A stretch of DNA of 64,000 bases from Bacteroidia bacterium (GTDB lineage: Bacteria > Bacteroidota > Bacteroidia > SXHM01), in the NCBI GenBank assembly GCA_022072225.1, contig JAJVIC010000010.1:1-64000 (forward strand). The letters run 5' to 3'. The notes under the pieces are model-generated. The model saw nothing but the letters and a program-made list of their open reading frames with translations. It was not told where the DNA came from and made no database searches. Position numbers and translations under genes: made by a program. Positions 8,505 to 17,125 of the stretch are shown here, piece after piece. Position 1 is the stretch's first letter; every line of letters begins with the position of its first letter.

Positions 8505-9977
8505 ATGAAAACATTAAAAGGAATAGCAATTAAATTTTCGGCTATGTCTTTGATTCTGGCAACTATTACTTCATGCCAGAAAGAGAAATCAAGCACTACA
8601 GGCTGGAACTACAACGACTCTAAAAACGGAGGTTTTGAGGTTGTTGATTACGAAGGTCAGGAAACCGGACCGGGTTTGGTGTTCATTGAAGGAGGAACTT
8701 TTTCAATGGGACGTGTTGAGCAGGATGTACGTTACGATTGGAACAACGTGCCAAGAAGAGTAACCGTTTCTTCCTTCTATATGGACGAGACAGAGGTTAA
8801 AAACGTAGATTATCGTGAGTATTTATACTGGCTCACACGCGTTTTCTACGAAAGTTATCCTGAGGTTTACAAAAAAGCATTGCCCGACACCTTAGTATGG
8901 AGAGATAAATTGGCTTACAACGAGCCTTATGTTGAGCTTTACCTGCGTCACCCCTCTTATCAGTACTATCCTGTTGTTGGTATCAACTGGCTACAGGCAA
9001 CCGACTATTGCGCATGGAGAACTGACCGTGTTAACGAAATGATTCTTATCCGCGAAGGCATTTTGCGTGTAAATCCTAATCAGGTAGATGACGATAACTT
9101 TAATACAGAAGCCTACTTAGCCGGACAATACGAAGGTTTGGTAAAAAGCGATTTGTATGACCTTGATCCAAACAAAGACACACGTAAGGTGCGTATTGAA
9201 GATGGAATTTTCCTACCGGAATATCGCTTACCAACAGAAGCTGAGTGGGAATTTGCTGCGCTTGGTTTGATTGGAAATACCGTATTTGAAAGGGTAACAG
9301 AACGTAAATTATATCCCTGGAACGGGGAAACTGTACGTAACCCCGATGAAAAATATAAAGGTGATATGCAAGCCAACTTCAAAAGAGGTCGTGGTGATAA
9401 CATGGGTGTTGCAGGTAACCTGAATGACAATGCAGATATTCCGGCTCCGGTTGATTCATATTGGCCAAATGATTACGGTCTGTATAACATGGCCGGCAAT
9501 GTGAGCGAGTGGGTAATGGATGTTTACCGCCCACTTTCTCCTGAAGATGAAACTGATTTCCGTTCATTCAGAGGTAACGTTTACCAAACTCAACTAAGAG
9601 ACGAGGAAGGTGCAATTGCAGAGAAAGACAGCCTTGGTCGTGTTATCTGGAGAAATGTAACGGAAGAGGAAAGTCTTGACAGAAGAAACTATAACAAAGC
9701 AGACAACATCAACTTTGTGGATGGTGATTTTGAGTCAAGCATTTTCTACAACAACGAGGAGTTTAAAGACGATGCGAAGACAGATAAACGTATGTACGAT
9801 TATGGAGTTACTTCGCTTATTAATGACAAAGCCCGTGTTTATAAAGGTGGTTCGTGGAAAGACCGTGCGTATTGGATGGTTCCCGGAACCCGCAGATTTT
9901 TAGATGAAAAGCAAAGTACTGATTTTATCGGTTTCCGTTGCGCAATGACCAGAGTAGGAAGTCCCACAGGATTTTAA
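8505..9977 (+). CDS. gldJ: gliding motility lipoprotein GldJ
   Basis: GldJ is a lipoprotein needed for T9SS function and gliding. The 490-residue product has a lipoprotein signal with the lipobox Cys at about residue 24 (I-T-S-C), then a formylglycine-generating-enzyme (sulfatase-modifying) fold: F-I-E-G-G-T-F-S-M-G at about 60-70, M-D-E-T-E-V-K-N near 95, L-P-T-E-A-E-W-E-F-A-A near 242, N-M-A-G-N-V-S-E-W-V near 328, and G-G-S-W-K-D-R near 449. The segment R-V-E-Q-D-V-R-Y-D-W-N-N-V-P-R-R is what I recall from GldJ rather than GldK. Neighbouring porU and porV supports this; gldJ lies near them in gliding flavobacteria. A terminator follows. Confidence 0.88.
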   Translation: MKTLKGIAIKFSAMSLILATITSCQKEKSSTTGWNYNDSKNGGFEVVDYEGQETGPGLVFIEGGTFSMGRVEQDVRYDWNNVPRRVTVSSFYMDETEVKNVDYREYLYWLTRVFYESYPEVYKKALPDTLVWRDKLAYNEPYVELYLRHPSYQYYPVVGINWLQATDYCAWRTDRVNEMILIREGILRVNPNQVDDDNFNTEAYLAGQYEGLVKSDLYDLDPNKDTRKVRIEDGIFLPEYRLPTEAEWEFAALGLIGNTVFERVTERKLYPWNGETVRNPDEKYKGDMQANFKRGRGDNMGVAGNLNDNADIPAPVDSYWPNDYGLYNMAGNVSEWVMDVYRPLSPEDETDFRSFRGNVYQTQLRDEEGAIAEKDSLGRVIWRNVTEEESLDRRNYNKADNINFVDGDFESSIFYNNEEFKDDAKTDKRMYDYGVTSLINDKARVYKGGSWKDRAYWMVPGTRRFLDEKQSTDFIGFRCAMTRVGSPTGF

Positions 9978-9996
9978 TAATCCATAGTTAATAACT

Positions 9997-10033
9997 AAAA
10001 AGCCCTGCCGGAATAATTCGGCAGGGCTTTTTT
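9997..10033. terminator. intrinsic terminator after gldJ
   Basis: A 14-bp stem (AAAAAGCCCTGCCG and its complement) with an 8-base loop, followed by a T run. It lies 20 bp after the gldJ stop and directly before the murF start at 10045. Confidence 0.9.
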
Positions 10034-10044
10034 AGTTTTACGGC

Positions 10045-11358
10045 ATGACAAGTATTTCCGAATTATATCAGTTGTTTCTGCAACATCCTGTTGTTTGCAC
10101 CGACACAAGAAACATTATTCCCGGATCCATATTTTTTGCGCTGAAAGGTGAAAATTTTAACGCAAACAATTTTGCGGCAGAAGCCCTTGAAAAAGGTTGT
10201 TTATATGCTGTAATTGATGAAACTCAATTTGCGAAAGGAGAAAAATTTCTGTTGGTTGATGATGTATTGAAGGCATTGCAGAATTTGGCAGCATATCACC
10301 GTAAGCAATTAAATACACCTGTCATCGGAATAACCGGAACCAACGGAAAAACTACAACCAAAGAATTGATTAATTCAGTTCTGAAAGAGAAATATAAATG
10401 TTTTGCTACAAAAGGAAATCTGAATAATCATATTGGAGTTCCGCTTTCTTTGCTTTCCTTAACAAAGGAGCATGAAGTTGCAGTAATTGAAATGGGCGCA
10501 AGTAAGCCGGGCGACATAGAAGAACTTTGCAATATTGCTTTCCCTGATTATGGTATAATTACCAATATTGGAAGGGCGCACCTTGAGGGAATGGGAGGAG
10601 TTGAAGGAGTATTAAAAACAAAAACGGAATTATTCAGACATATAAAATCGAATGGTAAATTACTTTTTGTGAATGCTGATGATGATTTATTAATAAAACA
10701 TGCGGGAGGATTTGAACAGTTTACATATGGAAAATCTCCCAGTGCGGATGTAATCGGAAAGCTTGTTTCAAGTGAAGGGGAATTAGTTGTAAATTGGAAA
10801 ATAAAAACCAATTTATTGGAAACAACAGTTGCAACGCATTTGCCGGGCAGCTACAATTTCCCAAACATTATGGCTGCCATTTGCATTGGAACCTATTTCG
10901 GACTTAGCGCAGATCAAATAAAGAAAGGTGTAGAGAGTTATACTCCAACCAATAATCGTTCGCAAATTGTTAAATCGGGAAGTAATACTATTTTGATGGA
11001 CGCTTACAATGCAAACCCGTCAAGTGTAGAAGCTGCATTGGAAAATTTCGGAAAAATAAAAGCCGACAACAAAATTGTTATATTAGGCGAGATGCTTGAA
11101 TTAGGAGAAACATCACCTCATGAGCACGCGCATATTCTTCAGTTAGTGGAAAAGATGAAACCGACAAAAGCTTTTTTTACCGGAAACAATTACATGACTT
11201 TGCGCGAAAAATTTCCAGGGCATTTTTATTTTAAAGATGTGTTGGAGTTGCTGGAATTTTTGAAAAAAAATCCGATTCAAAATTCACAGATTTTAATCAA
11301 AGGTTCGCGTGGCAATAAACTCGAAAAATTATCAGAAGTGTTTACCGTAACGGTCTGA
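10045..11358 (+). CDS. murF: UDP-N-acetylmuramoyl-tripeptide--D-alanyl-D-alanine ligase
   Basis: Adds D-alanyl-D-alanine to the UDP-MurNAc-tripeptide, the last cytoplasmic step of peptidoglycan precursor assembly, using ATP. The 437-residue product has the three Mur ligase domains: an N-terminal substrate-binding part with V-C-T-D-T-R (about 18-23), the central ATPase with G-T-N-G-K-T-T-T-K at about 97-105, and the C-terminal part with the MurF-type M-D-A-Y-N-A-N-P-S-S at about 318-327. The start at 10045 follows so closely on the gldJ terminator that transcription must begin between them or within the terminator's tail. Confidence 0.95.
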   Translation: MTSISELYQLFLQHPVVCTDTRNIIPGSIFFALKGENFNANNFAAEALEKGCLYAVIDETQFAKGEKFLLVDDVLKALQNLAAYHRKQLNTPVIGITGTNGKTTTKELINSVLKEKYKCFATKGNLNNHIGVPLSLLSLTKEHEVAVIEMGASKPGDIEELCNIAFPDYGIITNIGRAHLEGMGGVEGVLKTKTELFRHIKSNGKLLFVNADDDLLIKHAGGFEQFTYGKSPSADVIGKLVSSEGELVVNWKIKTNLLETTVATHLPGSYNFPNIMAAICIGTYFGLSADQIKKGVESYTPTNNRSQIVKSGSNTILMDAYNANPSSVEAALENFGKIKADNKIVILGEMLELGETSPHEHAHILQLVEKMKPTKAFFTGNNYMTLREKFPGHFYFKDVLELLEFLKKNPIQNSQILIKGSRGNKLEKLSEVFTVTV

Positions 11359-11409
11359 TTAAGACTGTTAAAAAACGTTAAATGGCTCGTCACCAAAGAG
11401 GTTTAGCTC

Positions 11410-11417
11410 TACTTTTG
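11410..11417 (+). promoter_or_regulatory. -7 element for the sensor kinase, close to its start
   Basis: TACTTTTG matches TAnnTTTG. With initiation about seven bases downstream, the transcript would begin at or next to the GTG at 11422, so the mRNA would be leaderless or nearly so. Confidence 0.55.
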
Positions 11418-11421
11418 CGGT

Positions 11422-13035
11422 GTGAATAAAACCATTATCCGCATTACTATCATTTGCATGGCACTTGCGCTTATAGGGCTTACAGGTGTGCAGGTATATT
11501 GGATAAAAAATGCCATGACTTTACGCGAAAAGCAGTTTAATCAAGCCGTGAGCGAGGCTTTAGGCAATGTTGCCTACAATTTTGAAAAACAACGGGTGGC
11601 GCAAAATCTTTCACGGCAAGTTGACCTGCAACATCGCAGGATGCAGTTATTTCGCAAGTTAGACTCAATAGGAGCAGCCAATGTTTTAACGTTCGACAGT
11701 TTGTGTAATCCTTCGGGCTTTAACAGCAATTTTGATTTTTCAGCTTCGGGCGGAAATTTTGAATTTAACATTACCGAGCAGGTTGTGGAAGATTCAATCG
11801 GTTATTTATTGACCAAAACCCGACAAAGAAGTTTTGGTCCCAAAGGCTTAAAGGAAGCAAAAACGCTAGTGGAGAATAACCCCGAGGCAGATTTGGCAAG
11901 AGCAATACAAAGCAAAAGCAGTCAGTGGGTTGCTGAGAAATCAGAGATATTAGATGATATTTTTAAAGAAATGCTTTCGTTCAATGCTTTTGATCAGGAA
12001 GAAATAATTGACCCTAAAGTTTTAGATTCATTATTAGCCGAAGAACTGAGCAATAAAGGTATAGAAACCGATTATTCTTTTGCTGTTCTTGACCCGTTTA
12101 AGAATGTAATTTTTGCCCAGGAAACCAATGAAACACCCGAAACAGACCTTATTAATTCTACCCATAAGGTTAATCTTTTTCAGGGAAATATTTTTGCAAA
12201 TCCAAATTATTTATCAGTTTTTTTTCCAAACAGACAACAATATCTTTTAAAAACCTTGTGGGCAATGTTACTCACTTCTGCGCTGTTCATGCTGGTAATT
12301 ATCTTTTCGTTTTCTTACACAGTTTCTACTGTTTTTAAGCAGAAGAAATTATCGGAAGTGAAAAACGATTTCATTAATAACATGACTCATGAGTTAAAAA
12401 CGCCCATCTCAACTATTTCGCTTGCCTGTCAGGTATTAGAAGACCATGAGGTAGAAAAAACCCCGGCAATGGTTGAAAATTACATCAAGGTAATAAATGA
12501 AGAAAACAAGCGCCTTGGCTTAGTAGTGGAAAGTGTATTGCAAACGGCTATTATTGACAAAGGCGAGTTGAAACTTAAATCTGAAATCGTAGATATTCAT
12601 GATATAATTGAAGCCTTGGTAAATAACATGAAAATTCAGGCTGATAAATTGGGTGGTGAGATTATTACGAACCTAAAAGCTGAGAAATGTATTATTCATG
12701 CTGACAAAGTTCACATTACCAATGTAATTATGAATTTGGTAGATAACGCGCTGAAGTATTGCGAACAAAACCCCGTAGTGAAGATTGCAACCAAAAGTTT
12801 CAGCGAAGGATTAATGATTTCGGTTGAAGATAATGGAATTGGTATCAGCCCTGAAAATCAGAAAAAGATTTTTGATAAACTGTATCGTGTACCCACCGGA
12901 AATATCCATAATGTTAAGGGCTTTGGGTTGGGATTGAGTTATGTGAAAGCAATAGTTGACAAGCACAAAGGAACCGTAAATCTTGTAAGCGAGACAGGTA
13001 AAGGCAGCAAGTTTGATATTTTCTTACCCTACTAA
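11422..13035 (+). CDS. two-component sensor histidine kinase
   Basis: Inner-membrane sensor that phosphorylates the response regulator encoded 14 bp downstream. The 537-residue product has a transmembrane helix at about 5-28, a periplasmic region of roughly 250 residues rich in charged residues, a second helix at about 278-300, a HisKA domain with phospho-acceptor H323 in M-T-H-E-L-K-T-P, and a HATPase_c domain with the N box (L-V-D-N-A-L-K-Y), G1 (D-N-G-I-G-I) and G2 (G-F-G-L-G-L). It starts with GTG; an internal ATG at 11458 would lose the basic residues before the first helix, so the GTG is preferred. The signal is not known. Confidence 0.93.
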   Translation: MNKTIIRITIICMALALIGLTGVQVYWIKNAMTLREKQFNQAVSEALGNVAYNFEKQRVAQNLSRQVDLQHRRMQLFRKLDSIGAANVLTFDSLCNPSGFNSNFDFSASGGNFEFNITEQVVEDSIGYLLTKTRQRSFGPKGLKEAKTLVENNPEADLARAIQSKSSQWVAEKSEILDDIFKEMLSFNAFDQEEIIDPKVLDSLLAEELSNKGIETDYSFAVLDPFKNVIFAQETNETPETDLINSTHKVNLFQGNIFANPNYLSVFFPNRQQYLLKTLWAMLLTSALFMLVIIFSFSYTVSTVFKQKKLSEVKNDFINNMTHELKTPISTISLACQVLEDHEVEKTPAMVENYIKVINEENKRLGLVVESVLQTAIIDKGELKLKSEIVDIHDIIEALVNNMKIQADKLGGEIITNLKAEKCIIHADKVHITNVIMNLVDNALKYCEQNPVVKIATKSFSEGLMISVEDNGIGISPENQKKIFDKLYRVPTGNIHNVKGFGLGLSYVKAIVDKHKGTVNLVSETGKGSKFDIFLPY

Positions 13036-13049
13036 AACTAAATAACACC

Positions 13050-13754
13050 ATGCAAAAACAAACGCCACTTTTGAAAGTTCTTTTAGTTGAAGACGACCCT
13101 AATCTTGGATTGTTGCTCAGAGAATACCTTAATGCAAAAGGCTATGAAACAACGCTTGCTATTAATGGCAAGAAGGGTTATGAAGCTTTTTCAAAAGGAG
13201 GATATCAACTTTGTATACTTGATATTATGATGCCTGTGAAAGATGGTTTTACACTTGCAGAAGAAATACGCAGAACAGACAAAACCATCCCTATTATTTT
13301 TCTCACTGCAAAATCACTTTCGGAAGACCGCATCAGCGGGTTTAAAAAAGGCGGAGATGATTACATTACCAAACCGTTTAATATGGACGAACTGCTTTTG
13401 CGTGTGAAAGCAATATTGCGAAGAGTAAGTCCCGAAGTAGTCAGCAGTGAGCCCGAACACAAAGTACATAAAATAGGGAAATTGCGTTTCGATGTTACAC
13501 ACCAGATGTTAGACGGTAAAGATTATAATCAGAAACTTACTACTAAAGAAGCGGCTCTTTTAAATCTGCTTTGTGAAAATAAAAAGGATGTTTTAGAGCG
13601 TTCTTATGCTCTCAATAAAGTTTGGGGTGATGATAATTATTTCAACTCGCGCAGTATGGATGTTTATATTGCTAAACTGCGTAAATACCTCTCTGCTGAC
13701 TCTAAAATAGAGTTAGTGAATGTACATGGTAAAGGATTTATGTTGATGGATTAA
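13050..13754 (+). CDS. OmpR/PhoB-family response regulator
   Basis: Partner of the upstream kinase, with 14 bp between them. The 234-residue product has an N-terminal receiver domain with the acidic pair E-D-D near residue 15, phospho-acceptor D58 in C-I-L-D-I-M-M-P, and the conserved Lys in the D-Y-I-T-K-P-F segment (about 107-113); the C-terminal winged-helix DNA-binding domain (about 135-234) has the L-T-T-K-E-A-A-L-L-N-L-L and R-S-M-D-V-Y-I-A-K-L-R-K-Y-L patterns typical of the OmpR class. It acts as a transcription factor; targets are unknown. Confidence 0.95.
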   Translation: MQKQTPLLKVLLVEDDPNLGLLLREYLNAKGYETTLAINGKKGYEAFSKGGYQLCILDIMMPVKDGFTLAEEIRRTDKTIPIIFLTAKSLSEDRISGFKKGGDDYITKPFNMDELLLRVKAILRRVSPEVVSSEPEHKVHKIGKLRFDVTHQMLDGKDYNQKLTTKEAALLNLLCENKKDVLERSYALNKVWGDDNYFNSRSMDVYIAKLRKYLSADSKIELVNVHGKGFMLMD

Positions 13755-13755
13755 T

Positions 13756-14544
13756 TTACAGGCAAGCTGTTCTTCCACCATCCACAGGTAAATTAATTCC
13801 CGTAATATAACCCGCGGCAGGTGTTGCAAGAAAAGCAGCGGCAGCAGCAATTTCATTTGCTGATGCAAAACGTTTTGCCGGTATTTCATGCTGCATTTCC
13901 ATTTTTACGGATTCTTTACTTACTGCATTTTTTTCAGCACGTTTATCTATGATTGCTGTAAGCCGTGAAGTTTCTGTTGCACCAGGCAACACATTATTGA
14001 CCGTAATTCCGAATGGAGCCAGTTCAAGCGAAAGTGTTTTTGCCCAGTTGGCAACAGCAGCCCGCACAGTGTTAGAAACACCTAAGCCCGGAATAGGTTG
14101 TTTTACAGAAGTAGAAATGATATTGATAATCCTTCCGAAACCGGCTTCTTTCATCCCGGGTTCAACCGCCTGAACCAAGACCTGATTACAGAGCAAATGA
14201 TTATTAAACGCCTGTACAAATTCATCTAATGAAGCATCAATTGCTTTGCCTGACGGAGGGCCTCCAGTGTTGTTAATGAGAATATGAACTGTTCCGTTTT
14301 GCTTAATCCATGCTTCAACTTTTTCTTTCAGAATAGTTGGTTTTGAAAAATCAGCACAAATGTAATCGTGATTTTGTCCTTTTAAGATATTAAGTTCTTT
14401 GAGCGTATGTTTCAGTTTTTCTTCGTGACGCGCAATTAAAATAACTTCGGCACCAAGTGCTGAAAGCTCTATAGCAATTGCTTTTCCGATACCCTGCGTG
14501 CTTCCGCAAACAAAGGCTTTTTTGTTTTCAAGATTTAAGTTCAT
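13756..14544 (-). CDS. short-chain dehydrogenase/reductase family protein with an altered active site
   Basis: The 262-residue product has the SDR cofactor loop (G-S-T-Q-G-I-G, about 14-20), the N-N-T-G-G segment after strand 4, and a Ser in I-I-S-T-S after strand 5, but the usual Y-x-x-x-K catalytic pair is not seen: the expected site reads V-S-N-T-V-R-A-A-V, placing Ser and Arg where Tyr and Lys should be. It may be a non-standard reductase or have lost dehydrogenase activity. It is convergent with the response regulator (1-bp gap) and divergent from the 3-hydroxyanthranilate dioxygenase gene, which hints at a role near tryptophan degradation. The substrate is not predictable. Confidence 0.8.
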   Translation of the reverse strand: MNLNLENKKAFVCGSTQGIGKAIAIELSALGAEVILIARHEEKLKHTLKELNILKGQNHDYICADFSKPTILKEKVEAWIKQNGTVHILINNTGGPPSGKAIDASLDEFVQAFNNHLLCNQVLVQAVEPGMKEAGFGRIINIISTSVKQPIPGLGVSNTVRAAVANWAKTLSLELAPFGITVNNVLPGATETSRLTAIIDKRAEKNAVSKESVKMEMQHEIPAKRFASANEIAAAAAFLATPAAGYITGINLPVDGGRTACL

Positions 14545-14608
14545 GTTTCAAAATTAATTCTTATTGCGGAATTTCTTTACTTTGTCATAGAAACTAAAAA
14601 CTTTTTCC

Positions 14609-15139
14609 ATGAGCATCAGACGTCCTTTCAACCTTAAAAAATGGATTGATGAAAACCGCCATCTTCTTAAGCCGCCTATTGCAAATAAAAATTTATACCC
14701 TGAAGGCACTGATTATATTGTAATGATTGTTGGCGGACCAAACGCACGTAAAGATTATCACTACAACGAAACGGAAGAATTATTTTATCAGCTCGAAGGT
14801 GAAATAAATGTACGAATTCAGGAAGACGGAAAACCTGTTGACATTAAGTTGGGGCCCGGTGATATGTTTTTATGCCCGCCTAAAACACCACATTCTCCGG
14901 GCAGAACTGAAGGGTCAATTGGTTTGGTAATTGAGCGTGTGCGTAAAGGGAAAGGATACAAAGATGGATTGTTATGGTTCTGTGAAAAATGTAACAACAA
15001 ACTGCACGAAACTTATTTTGAGTTGAACGATATTGAAAATGATTTTCTTTCGCGTTTCAGAGAATATTATGGTTCTGAAAAACTGCGCACATGCAAACAT
15101 TGTAATCACATAATGGAGACAGATCCAAAGTTTGTATAG
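14609..15139 (+). CDS. 3-hydroxyanthranilate 3,4-dioxygenase
   Basis: Fe(II) dioxygenase that opens the ring of 3-hydroxyanthranilate to 2-amino-3-carboxymuconate semialdehyde, using O2, in the kynurenine pathway. The 176-residue cupin shows the iron ligands H51, E57 and H95 (in D-Y-H-Y-N-E-T-E-E and T-P-H-S-P), at the same numbers as the well-studied bacterial enzyme. The C-terminal rubredoxin-like metal site of the bacterial form is complete: C125-x2-C128 and C162-x2-C165. The next gene, 3 bp downstream, encodes the enzyme that uses the product. Confidence 0.95.
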   Translation: MSIRRPFNLKKWIDENRHLLKPPIANKNLYPEGTDYIVMIVGGPNARKDYHYNETEELFYQLEGEINVRIQEDGKPVDIKLGPGDMFLCPPKTPHSPGRTEGSIGLVIERVRKGKGYKDGLLWFCEKCNNKLHETYFELNDIENDFLSRFREYYGSEKLRTCKHCNHIMETDPKFV

Positions 15140-15142
15140 TAT

Positions 15143-16150
15143 ATGTTGACGATTGATATTCATACTCACATTCTGCCTGAAAAAATTCCTGACTACGAAA
15201 AAAAATTCGGTTATGGAGGTTTTGTAAAATTAGAACACCACAAACCTTGCTGCGCCAGGATGATAAAAGACGGAAAATTTTTCCGTGAGATTGAAGACAA
15301 TTGCTGGAGTGCTGAAAAACGCATGGAAGAATGTACCCATCATCAGGTGGACGTACAGGTTTTATCAACGATTCCGGTTATGTTTTCGTATTGGGCAAAA
15401 CCGAATGATGCCTTTGAACTATCGCAATTTTTGAACGACCATATTGCTGAGATAATTCAACGTTACCCCAAACGATTTGTTGGTTTAGGCACTGTTCCTA
15501 TGCAATCGCCTCAGCTTGCAATTAAGGAATTAGAACGTTGCATGAAGATTGGTTTGCGTGGTGTTCAGATCGGTTCGCATGTAAATGATTGGAATTTGAG
15601 TGCACCCGAATTACTTGATTTCTTTAAAGCTGCAGAACAATTGAATGCTGCCGTCTTTGTCCACCCTTGGGAAATGATGGGCGAACAGAAAATGCAGAAA
15701 TACTGGTTGCCCTGGTTAGTAGGAATGCCTGCAGAAACTTCCTTGGCAATTTGCTCTATGATTTTTGGAGGTGTGTTTGAAAAATGCCCGAACCTGCGTG
15801 TGGCATTTGCTCATGGAGGTGGTTCTTTCCCTGCAACTATCGGAAGAATAGAACATGGTTTTAATTGTCGCCCTGATATAGTGGCAATTGACAATAGCGT
15901 AAATCCCAGAGAATACCTTGGTAAGTTTTGGTTAGATTCTTTGGTTCATGATGAAGAGATGTTACGATATATCATTAAGCTTTTCGGCTCAGAAAAAATT
16001 GCGATGGGTTCTGATTATCCTTTTCCGTTGGGTGAAAACGAACCAGGAAAACTTATTCGTAATTTGAATTTTGATACAACGACAGCCGAAAATCTTCTGC
16101 ACAACTCAGCACTGAAATGGCTGGGTTTAGAGAAGAAAATATTTATTTAG
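15143..16150 (+). CDS. 2-amino-3-carboxymuconate-6-semialdehyde decarboxylase
   Basis: Zinc amidohydrolase-family decarboxylase that turns the dioxygenase product into 2-aminomuconate semialdehyde, steering it to catabolism rather than to quinolinate and NAD. The 335-residue product has the family's zinc motif I-H-T-H at the N terminus (H7, H9), a further ligand in F-V-H-P-W-E (about 172), H-G-G-G near 228, and the C-terminal Asp in M-G-S-D-Y-P-F (about 292). It is coupled to the dioxygenase with a 3-bp gap, so the two are almost surely cotranscribed. Kynureninase and kynurenine monooxygenase are not in the window. It is convergent with, and overlaps by 8 bp, the ppx-like gene. Confidence 0.93.
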   Translation: MLTIDIHTHILPEKIPDYEKKFGYGGFVKLEHHKPCCARMIKDGKFFREIEDNCWSAEKRMEECTHHQVDVQVLSTIPVMFSYWAKPNDAFELSQFLNDHIAEIIQRYPKRFVGLGTVPMQSPQLAIKELERCMKIGLRGVQIGSHVNDWNLSAPELLDFFKAAEQLNAAVFVHPWEMMGEQKMQKYWLPWLVGMPAETSLAICSMIFGGVFEKCPNLRVAFAHGGGSFPATIGRIEHGFNCRPDIVAIDNSVNPREYLGKFWLDSLVHDEEMLRYIIKLFGSEKIAMGSDYPFPLGENEPGKLIRNLNFDTTTAENLLHNSALKWLGLEKKIFI

Positions 16151-17045
16151 TTTTCTCTTTGTATTCGCGGTAAAGCTGCCTTACAATTCCATCGGCTAAG
16201 CCTATTTTAGGCACATAAATCCGGCTGCTTCCGCACCATTGCATCACATTGAGAAAAATCTCAGATGCTGGAATAATAACATCGGCACGATCGGGGTTCA
16301 TGTCCAATTTTTTTACACGGTCTTCGAGCGAGTAGGACTTCACTAATTTATAAACCTGTGTAACCTGCGTCAGCGTAAGCGATGCATTGTCTTTTGCTTT
16401 TGTCCCGCTAAGTTTAAAGATTTTATTGATGTTTCCTCCCGAACCGATAAGATACAGCGGTTTGTGTTTTGCAGTAGTTTTCTTTACCCATTTTTTCAGT
16501 TCTTTTTCGTCTTCTTTTTTTACAATTCCTTTCAGGTAACGCACAGCACCGAGATTGAATGAACGAGAGTCGACCAATTTGTTTTTTGCAAACAGAGTAA
16601 GTTCGGTGCTGCCACCACCTACATCTACATACAGGTAAGAGTTTTTGTGGTCGAGCATTTCTTCAACGTGAGTTGAATAGATAATATCGGCTTCTTCTTT
16701 GCCGTCAATAACCTCAATTTTAATTCCCGTCTCTTCTTTGATTTTTGCCACAACAGCTCCGCTGTTTGTTGCTTCGCGCATAGCACTTGTAGCGCAGGCC
16801 CGGTATGAAACAATACCTGTTGCATCCATTAGGTATTTGAATGATTTGATGGCGAGTGTGAGTGTTTTTATTTTTTTTGCACTCAGTTTTTTATCTGAAA
16901 ACGCCTCATCTCCTAACCTTACAGGAACCCTTATCAGCGTTGTTTTACGAAATACAGGTGCTTTGCCATTTTCAATCACATTCATCAACAGCAAACGCAT
17001 GGCGTTAGAACCAATATCAATAGCTGCAAACGTGAGAATTTTCAT
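16143..17045 (-). CDS. Ppx/GppA phosphatase family protein
   Basis: Exopolyphosphatase or pppGpp phosphatase of the actin-like ATPase fold. The 300-residue product has the opening A-A-I-D-I-G-S-N-A-M-R-L-L, the central Y-V-D-V-G-G-G-S-T-E-L-T phosphate-binding loop (about 140-151) and the L-I-G-S-G-G-N loop (about 200-206). It corresponds to the short two-domain form without the C-terminal HD-like domain of E. coli Ppx. The polyphosphate kinase gene is 80 bp upstream on the same strand, which favours a role in polyphosphate turnover, though activity on pppGpp cannot be excluded. Confidence 0.88.
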   Translation of the reverse strand: MKILTFAAIDIGSNAMRLLLMNVIENGKAPVFRKTTLIRVPVRLGDEAFSDKKLSAKKIKTLTLAIKSFKYLMDATGIVSYRACATSAMREATNSGAVVAKIKEETGIKIEVIDGKEEADIIYSTHVEEMLDHKNSYLYVDVGGGSTELTLFAKNKLVDSRSFNLGAVRYLKGIVKKEDEKELKKWVKKTTAKHKPLYLIGSGGNINKIFKLSGTKAKDNASLTLTQVTQVYKLVKSYSLEDRVKKLDMNPDRADVIIPASEIFLNVMQWCGSSRIYVPKIGLADGIVRQLYREYKEKTK

Positions 17046-17125
17046 TCAAAAATTGTTTTCACAAAAATTGAATTTTAAAACGATGTATTAACCTGATGTT
17101 GAAAAGTATTGGAAAAAATACAGGC

